Made by a program: the position numbers and the translations under genes. Positions 5,608 through 9,105 of a stretch of 9,105 nt of DNA are shown here, piece by piece. The first letter of the stretch is position 1, and each line of letters begins with the position of its first letter. Source of the DNA: DASPWW01 sp035461345 (GTDB taxonomy: Bacteria; Actinomycetota; Thermoleophilia; Solirubrobacterales; 70-9). The DNA lies in the NCBI GenBank assembly GCA_035461345.1, contig DATHVJ010000132.1, positions 1 to 9,105 of the forward strand, read 5' to 3'. Below the pieces are notes generated by a model, which was not told the DNA's origin, made no database searches, and worked only from the letters and a program-made list of their open reading frames with translations.

Positions 5608-6405
5608 GTGGCGGAGGATGAGTTCTCGGGTCGGGTCGCGCTCGTCACGGGCGGCGGGCGGGGAATCGGGGCGAACATCGCACGCGAGCTCGCCGAGGCC
5701 GGGATGAGGGTTGCGGTCGCGGCGCGGACGTATGGGCAGGTCGAGGTCGTGGCGGAGGAGATCAAGGGGCTCGCGCTCGAGGTCGACGTCTCCGATGAGC
5801 CCTCGGTGGCGCGGATGGTCGATGACACAGAGCGCGAGCTCGGGCCGATCGACGTGTTGGTCAATAACGCCGGCGTCGGGGATCCATCGGACGCGTCGGC
5901 GATCTGGGAGGAGCGCCCCGAGGACTGGTGGCGGGTCTTCGAGATCAACGTCCTCGGCGTATATCTGTGCTGCCGGGCCGTCGTGCGCGGGATGATCGAG
6001 CGCGGAGGCGGACGGATCATCAACGTCGGCAGCGGCGCCGGCTACCTGGCGGTGACGCCGCGCAATGTCGCTGGGACGGCCTACGGTCCGAGCAAGGCGG
6101 CGGTGTACCGCTTCGGCGAGGTACTAGCCGGGCAGCTCGGCCAGTATGGCGTCTCAGTCTTCACGATCAGTCCCGGGCTCGTTCGGACTGCGATGACGGA
6201 GCAGCTCGGCGACGACGCTCCGTGGACGCCGCCTGCGCTCGCCCCGCGGCTCGTCCGAGTTCTCGCTTCCGGACGCGCCGATCGACTGAGCGGCCGCTAT
6301 ATCCACGCCGAGCACGACGACATCGAAGACCTGATCGCGCGCGCCGACGAAATCGTCGAGAGCGATTCCAACGCGGTTCGGCTCCGCCGCGACGTTCCTG
6401 AGTGA
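5608..6405 (+). CDS. Short-chain dehydrogenase/reductase (265 aa)
   Basis: A classical SDR: an NAD(P)-dependent oxidoreductase of a hydroxyl or keto group. TGGGRGIG (14-21) is the cofactor-binding glycine motif, NNAG (86-89) stabilises the central sheet, and Asn114 (EIN), Ser142 (VGSG), Tyr159 and Lys163 (YGPSK) form the catalytic tetrad. PG (189-190) follows as usual. Arg40 after strand beta-2 (AAR) suggests NADP preference, which is inference. I chose GTG 5608 rather than an upstream ATG at 5470. It gives the normal SDR length and begins MAEDEFSGRVALVTGG, whereas the added 46 residues would be Arg/Pro/Ser-rich and unlike the family. The C-terminus (221-265) is charged and Arg/Asp-rich. The substrate is not determinable from sequence. 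Confidence 0.92.
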   Translation: MAEDEFSGRVALVTGGGRGIGANIARELAEAGMRVAVAARTYGQVEVVAEEIKGLALEVDVSDEPSVARMVDDTERELGPIDVLVNNAGVGDPSDASAIWEERPEDWWRVFEINVLGVYLCCRAVVRGMIERGGGRIINVGSGAGYLAVTPRNVAGTAYGPSKAAVYRFGEVLAGQLGQYGVSVFTISPGLVRTAMTEQLGDDAPWTPPALAPRLVRVLASGRADRLSGRYIHAEHDDIEDLIARADEIVESDSNAVRLRRDVPE

Positions 6406-6495
6406 ACGGCGCGGCTTGTCATAAAGATCGCCGGATCACCCAGTTTCGCAGCGAGCAAGCTGCCTTCGAGGCCGGCGGCGGGGGCGTGGGTCGGA

Positions 6496-6501
6496 TAGAG
6501 T
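6496..6501 (+). promoter_or_regulatory. Candidate -10 box of the 54-aa membrane peptide gene
   Basis: TAGAGT, in the context GGATAGAGT, would start transcription near 6508 and give a leader of about 22 nt carrying the GGAGGT ribosome site. It matches the TAGGCT boxes elsewhere in the window. Confidence 0.35.
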
Positions 6502-6529
6502 CGCTGCGGTCCTTCGAACGGAGGTAAGG

Positions 6530-6694
6530 ATGTCCACGCCGGAACGTCGCGGCATTGGCGGTATTTCGCTCGGTGGCATCATCGTGATCATCGGGATCGT
6601 GGTGGCGCTGTTCTGGAGTGTCGTTATCGGGCTGATCATCGTGCTGATCGGGCTGATCGCGTTCGGCGGTTTCGCTCGGGGCAGGTGGTACTGA
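6530..6694 (+). CDS. Small double-hydrophobic membrane peptide (54 aa)
   Basis: This short gene starts at ATG 6530, four bases after a full-consensus ribosome site GGAGGT (6520-6525), and ends at TGA 6692-6694. It encodes 54 residues. A basic, Gly-rich N-terminus (MSTPERRGIGG) is followed by two hydrophobic stretches, roughly residues 13-29 and 31-47, separated by an aromatic/polar break (FWS), and a short basic tail (FARGRWY). It probably forms a helical hairpin in the cytoplasmic membrane, but it could be one long helix. The ribosome site and candidate promoter argue that it is real. Its function is unknown; small proteins of this form occur as membrane stress or modulator peptides, but I cannot assign one. 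Confidence 0.7.
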   Translation: MSTPERRGIGGISLGGIIVIIGIVVALFWSVVIGLIIVLIGLIAFGGFARGRWY

Positions 6695-6732
6695 CGCTCG
6701 GCGGCGATGGTCGAGGCGCGCATCGGTCCCGA

Positions 6733-6759
6733 TTGACCCACCCGGCGAGCGGGTATTAG
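6733..6759 (+). promoter_or_regulatory. Candidate promoter for the leaderless TM/coiled-coil gene
   Basis: TTGACC (6733-6738) and TATTAG (6754-6759) are 15 bp apart; reading the -10 as TAGACC (6757-6762) instead gives 18 bp. Either places the transcript start at or next to ATG 6766, and no Shine-Dalgarno is present. A 5-bp hairpin (ACCCG/CGGGT) lies in the spacer. Confidence 0.45.
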
Positions 6760-6765
6760 ACCGGC

Positions 6766-7248
6766 ATGTCGACTGCTCTCCTGATTGTCATCATCGTGGT
6801 CGCGATCGCGGTGGCCGCGTTCGTTGCGTGGCGCTGGACACAGCGGCGCGCCGAGCAGAAGCGGCGGGAGCATGAGCGACTCACCTCCGAGGCCGCGGGA
6901 CATCGGCAAGAGGCGGACGCGCACGCCGCCAAGGCGCAAGAACTGAGCCGCGAGGCAAGCGCCCGTCGCGAGAGAGCGGGCACACACGACGCCGCCGCCG
7001 AGGAGCACGCCGAGGCGGCGAAATCCGAGCAGCAGCGGGCCGCGGAGGCCGAGGAGCGGCTCAAGCGCGAGGTGAACGCCCGTCGCGAGCGAGCGGGCAC
7101 ACACGCGTCCGCCGCCGAAGAGCGCGCCGAGGCGGCGAAATCCGAGGAGCAGCGGGCCGCGGAGGATGAGGAGCGGATCCAGCGCGAGGGCCGCGCGGCC
7201 GCTCGTCACGATGAGGAAGCGGCACAGCGCGAGCGAGAGCTCGACTAG
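6766..7248 (+). CDS. N-terminally anchored TM/coiled-coil protein with internal duplication (160 aa)
   Basis: Residues 4-22 form one hydrophobic helix (LLIVIIVVAIAVAAFVA), followed by WRWTQRR, so the protein is probably anchored with its C-terminus in the cytoplasm by the positive-inside rule. Residues 28-160 are almost entirely Ala, Glu, Arg, Gln and Lys and should form a long alpha-helix or coiled coil. Residues 66-104 and 105-143 are a 39-residue duplication: both start ARRERAGTH and contain AEAAKSE.QRAAE.EER. A weaker related stretch precedes them. Similar small 'TM plus Ala/Glu/Arg helix' proteins are common hypotheticals in actinobacteria, and their function is not known to me. The start is ATG 6766, which directly follows a likely promoter, so the message may be leaderless. 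Confidence 0.8.
   Translation: MSTALLIVIIVVAIAVAAFVAWRWTQRRAEQKRREHERLTSEAAGHRQEADAHAAKAQELSREASARRERAGTHDAAAEEHAEAAKSEQQRAAEAEERLKREVNARRERAGTHASAAEERAEAAKSEEQRAAEDEERIQREGRAAARHDEEAAQRERELD
6961..7194 (+). repeat. Imperfect 117-nt tandem duplication (two units)
   Basis: Units 6961-7077 and 7078-7194 are in frame and adjacent. They share long identical runs at the DNA level, such as GCCCGTCGCGAG, GCGAGCGGGCACACAC-like and GCCGAGGCGGCGAAATCCGAG. The near-identity, including synonymous sites, points to a fairly recent duplication rather than constraint on the protein alone. Confidence 0.8.
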
Positions 7249-7260
7249 CGGCTACGGGGA

Positions 7261-7266
7261 TAGGCT
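7261..7266 (+). promoter_or_regulatory. Candidate -10 box of the 127-aa gene
   Basis: TAGGCT in the context GGGATAGGCT, identical to the hexamer at 5011-5016. Transcription would start near 7273 and leave a leader of about 37 nt containing AGAAAGGA. No -35 of TTGACA type is visible. Confidence 0.35.
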
Positions 7267-7309
7267 GGTCCCGAACCTCTCAATTCCCGACCAGAAAGGA
7301 TCCCCCCCG

Positions 7310-7693
7310 ATGGAAGCAGGAAAGAGCGAGGACAGGCGCGAGCGTGTCACCGACGATCTCCGCAAGGCGATGGAGGACCTGAGAGTGGCGACGAGGAACG
7401 CCACCGACGACGTGCGCTCCGGGATCGAGTCGGCCGTGTCACGGCTCAGGGACGCCTCCAGCACCGCAACGCGCGAGGACCTCGACACCTTCAGGGACCG
7501 GCTCCGGAGCGCCACCGCCAACCTGCTGGACGACATCGAGAAGGAAGCCCGTAAGCGCCGCGAGCAGCTGCAGGGTGAGGGCGCGAAGGCCGGTGCCGCG
7601 AAGCCGGGTGGCGAGGAGGCCGGTGCCGCGAAGCCGGGTGGCGAGGAGTCCGGCGGCACGACCGGCTCGCCCAACTTCTCCGGCTCAAGCTAA
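7310..7693 (+). CDS. Helical hypothetical protein with low-complexity tail (127 aa)
   Basis: I start this at ATG 7310, with AGAAAGGA 11 nt upstream. Earlier in-frame starts would overlap the preceding gene and translate its antiphase frame. Residues 1-88 are rich in Asp, Arg, Ala and Leu with heptad-like spacing (DDLRKAMEDLRVATRNATDDV, then SAVSRLRDASSTATREDLDTF) and should be helical, probably self-associating. From residue 89 the chain is disordered and contains AGAAKPGGEE twice (97-116), encoded by a perfect 30-bp tandem repeat, then a Gly/Ser/Thr tail. There is no TM segment or signal. It follows the TM/coiled-coil gene by 61 bp. I do not recognise a named family; the first half resembles proteins that coat or scaffold membranes only in general composition. 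Confidence 0.7.
   Translation: MEAGKSEDRRERVTDDLRKAMEDLRVATRNATDDVRSGIESAVSRLRDASSTATREDLDTFRDRLRSATANLLDDIEKEARKRREQLQGEGAKAGAAKPGGEEAGAAKPGGEESGGTTGSPNFSGSS
7589..7648 (+). repeat. Perfect 30-bp tandem repeat (two copies)
   Basis: Positions 7589-7618 and 7619-7648 are identical 30-mers encoding AGAAKPGGEE twice. Perfect identity implies a recent slippage duplication, so copy number may vary between strains. Confidence 0.9.
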
Positions 7694-7753
7694 GGGCGAC
7701 GAGACGCGGACCCGGCCGCCCTTGTGGATCAGTATTCGCCGCCTCCTGATGAT

Positions 7754-7769
7754 GGCTGCTCCGGCAGCC
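7754..7769 (+). terminator. Putative terminator hairpin after the 127-aa gene
   Basis: GGCTGC (7754-7759) and GCAGCC (7764-7769) form a perfect 6-bp stem with a TCCG loop, 60 nt after the stop. No T-run follows. Confidence 0.3.
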
Positions 7770-7801
7770 GGGGCTAAGACGGCTAGCGACCAAGCTGTCC
7801 G

Positions 7802-8128
7802 CGACTGCTCAGGGCCGTCAGCATGGCCGTCCCGAGCGAGCGTCTGTCGAGGCGTCGAGGCCGCCACGCGGACGGTTCGGTGGACCGGATCGTCGAGGAG
7901 GCGCTGGCCTTTCCCCCACCAGCAGTCCGTCGAGGCCTTTCAGGCACAGGTCAACGTCTGCCTCGAGCACGACACCCTCGACCGCGTTTCGCAGATCGCC
8001 GCGCCGACGCTCGTCCTCTCCGGCGAGCTCGACATCATCTTGCCGCCGCGCGTCGGTCGATCTGTCGCCCGGACGAGTTCAACGCCCGCGTCGACTCCTT
8101 CTGGCGCGAGATCGAGGCACGAGGCTGA
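7802..8128 (+). pseudogene. Alpha/beta-hydrolase remnant (5' truncated, frameshifted, internal deletion)
   Basis: The C-terminal third of an alpha/beta-hydrolase can be read across two frames. Frame 2 gives GSVDRIVEEALAFP, ending at the C-run 7913-7917. Frame 3 then continues HQQSVEAFQAQVNVCLEHDTLDRVSQ, APTLVLSGELDIILPPRVGRSVA, with the likely catalytic Asp in GELDII. At about 8064-8070 the reading returns to frame 2 with PDEFNARVDSFWREIEARG and a TGA at 8126-8128. Compared with intact family members, about 20-25 residues around the catalytic His are missing at that second junction, and one extra C explains the first shift. The N-terminal half with the nucleophile Ser is absent. Two independent lesions plus truncation argue for a dead gene rather than a sequencing error. 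Confidence 0.65.
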
Positions 8129-8149
8129 GCTCACCGCTCTTCCGCTTTC

Positions 8150-8325
8150 GACCGACATTGCCCATGGCGACATGCGACTCGAGGGCGTCGGCGAGCTCGG
8201 CCAACAACCGCAGCAGCTGATCTCGCCCGTACACGCCGTGGAATGGACCAACCGCCCGCAATGTAGGCGCCCGGGTTGAACGCGTCGATCCCGGCGCGGA
8301 CGATCTCGACGTTCTCCTGCGACCT
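8150..8325 (-). pseudogene. SnoaL/NTF2-like gene remnant that has lost its start codon
   Basis: Directly after the stop of the intact SnoaL-like gene, the same frame reads SQENVEIVRAGIDAFNPGAY (about 8322-8263), the typical N-terminus of this family. At the expected start, 8323-8325, the codon is AGG instead of ATG. The context TAG-GCG-AGG matches TAG-GCG-ATG at the junction between the two intact genes. After GAYIAGG the frame is lost. Another frame continues GPFHGVYGRDQLLRLLAELADALE (from 8249), which resembles the family's middle region, so a stretch of about 30 residues was probably deleted. The remnant fades near the end of the convergent hydrolase relic. Confidence 0.6.
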
Positions 8326-8328
8326 CGC

Positions 8329-8730
8329 CTACTCCCGGAGCCCGGCGGCTTCGAGGGCGTTCTGCGGGTTGCTGAAGCTGCGGAAGCCCACGATCTTGCC
8401 GTGACGCAGCCGCGCGATCCATGCCGCCGGCGAGTCGATGACGATGCCGGTTTCCCGGCCGCGAGCGAACGCCCGGCCCAATACGAGGATTTCTCCGTCG
8501 AGTTCCCGGAACTCCTCGGGCGTGATCCGGAACTCTGCCCAAGCGGCGTCTATGTCGGCCCAAAACTGCCTCATTCCTTCGAGGCCGTGGTAGACGATGC
8601 CTTCAGGTCCGCCGACAATCGCAGGGCGAATCTCGACACCTGGATCGAGAACCCTGGCCGCGGCTTCGACGTCTCTACGGGCGAAAGCCGCGAACAGCGT
8701 GTTGACGGCCTCGGCGTTCTCCCGCAACAT
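8329..8730 (-). CDS. SnoaL/NTF2-like fold protein (133 aa)
   Basis: The 133 residues follow the usual pattern of actinobacterial SnoaL-like proteins: N-terminal helix ENAEAVNTLFAAFARRDVEAAARVLDP (4-30), VYHGLEGMRQFWADIDAAWAEF (45-66), then a curved beta-sheet (GEILVLGRAFARGRETG, AAWIARLRHGKIVGFRSF) and ending ALEAAGLRE. The fold is a cone with a buried pocket; members include polyketide cyclases, isomerases and many binding proteins, and no catalytic assignment is possible here. ATG 8728-8730 is only 3 nt past the stop of the upstream paralogue, whose last codons supply the ribosome site GAGGAG (8737-8742 on the + strand). Translation is therefore probably coupled. The downstream neighbour is a degraded third copy. 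Confidence 0.88.
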   Translation of the reverse strand: MLRENAEAVNTLFAAFARRDVEAAARVLDPGVEIRPAIVGGPEGIVYHGLEGMRQFWADIDAAWAEFRITPEEFRELDGEILVLGRAFARGRETGIVIDSPAAWIARLRHGKIVGFRSFSNPQNALEAAGLRE

Positions 8731-8733
8731 CGC

Positions 8734-9105
8734 CTACTCCTCAACCCCGGCGGCTTCGAGGGCTTCCGCCGGCCCCGACTGGAGGACCATGCGGGTGATC
8801 CTGTCGCCCTGTATCTCATAGAAGACCGCATAACGGGCCTCTACTTCGATGCCGCTGCCCTTGGCCCGACCACGCTGCGTGGAGACCACGACCACGTGGC
8901 AGCCGAGGTCGCGCATCTCCTCGATCTCCTCGCGCCAGTCATCCCATGCTCCCACCCAGCGAGCAACCATCGTGGCGACCGCGTCCCGACCGTGGCCGAT
9001 CCCTTCATCCACCCGCACGGATGCGTCGACCTCCACCTCGGGGTCGAAGTAGGCCAACGCGCCGTCGGCATCACCGCGGTGGAAGGCTTCGTACATCCGC
9101 TGGAT
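8734..9105 (-). CDS. SnoaL/NTF2-like fold protein, 5' end outside window (partial)
   Basis: The frame is open to the right edge: the visible residues begin IQRMYEAFHRGDADGALAYFDPEVEVD. Family members normally have about 8-12 residues before 'RMYEAF', so the internal ATG at 9096 is probably not the start and the true one lies beyond 9105. Features are the N-terminal helix, GIGHGRDAVATMVARWVGAW, strands CHVVVVSTQRGRAKGSG and ARYAVFYEIQGDRITRMVLQSG, and the family-typical ending AEALEAAGVEE. The short sequence GVEE also encodes the ribosome site of the next gene. It is paralogous to the gene downstream (shared helix, strand order and ALEAAG ending) but well diverged from it, so the duplication is old. 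Function unknown. Confidence 0.85.
   Translation of the reverse strand: MQRMYEAFHRGDADGALAYFDPEVEVDASVRVDEGIGHGRDAVATMVARWVGAWDDWREEIEEMRDLGCHVVVVSTQRGRAKGSGIEVEARYAVFYEIQGDRITRMVLQSGPAEALEAAGVEE

Noticed and set aside
6961..7194. Possible CRISPR-like array
   Set aside because: Two adjacent 117-nt units without spacers that translate in frame as a coiled coil are a coding duplication, not a CRISPR.
6436..7209. 257-codon minus frame opposite the coiled-coil gene
   Set aside because: Its internal repeats merely mirror the duplication on the + strand; the product is Leu/Arg/Gly low complexity.
7575..8279. Single 234-codon forward frame as an intact protein
   Set aside because: Only a middle section resembles a hydrolase; the ends are Arg/Pro-rich out-of-frame translation, including the 30-bp repeat in the wrong frame.
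7940..8563. 207-codon minus frame spanning the SnoaL gene and relics
   Set aside because: It is out of phase with the family-like sequence and reads Arg-rich; the true genes are in the other minus frame.

Overview
The window is high-GC DNA with strong GC bias at third codon positions, which produces long spurious antisense frames. It looks like a soil or environmental actinobacterium, most likely of the Thermoleophilia (Solirubrobacterales/Gaiellales) type. The reasons are the tandem NTF2/SnoaL-like genes starting 'ENVE..', small TM/coiled-coil proteins of a kind common in that group, recurring TAG-type -10 boxes, and likely leaderless genes. The taxonomy is inference; there is no rRNA or other marker gene here.

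Layout. (1) 1-113: C-terminal end of a membrane protein (+). (2) 114-344: convergent intergenic region with hairpins and a diverged repeat. (3) 345-3154 (-): a two-gene operon of a TetR-family regulator and, overlapping it by ATGA, a 727-residue fusion of an alpha/beta-hydrolase with a GT-B-like glycosyltransferase. It is driven by a TTGACA promoter with a near-perfect palindrome at the predicted transcription start. (4) 3211-3592: gene-free stretch holding a second diverged copy of the repeat, a palindrome and a hairpin. (5) 3593-4447 (+): SAM-dependent methyltransferase. (6) 4448-5065: structured intergenic DNA around a 63-residue small protein. (7) 5066-6405 (+): a VOC-family protein and a short-chain dehydrogenase/reductase. 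(8) 6530-7693 (+): three small proteins of unknown role: a 54-residue double-hydrophobic peptide, a TM/coiled-coil protein with an internal 117-nt duplication, and a helical protein with a perfect 30-bp tandem repeat. (9) 7802-8325: two decayed genes facing each other, an alpha/beta-hydrolase remnant (+) and a SnoaL-like remnant (-). (10) 8329-9105 (-): two intact SnoaL-like genes in tandem, the first running off the window.

How the genes fit together. The only well-defined unit is the TetR/hydrolase-glycosyltransferase operon, which reads as a self-regulated small-molecule modification or detoxification module. The methyltransferase, VOC protein and SDR are generic small-molecule enzymes, each apparently with its own promoter; nothing shows that they form one pathway. 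The right end is a gene-family expansion that is partly eroding. No CRISPR array, tRNA, rRNA, transposase or integrase was seen.
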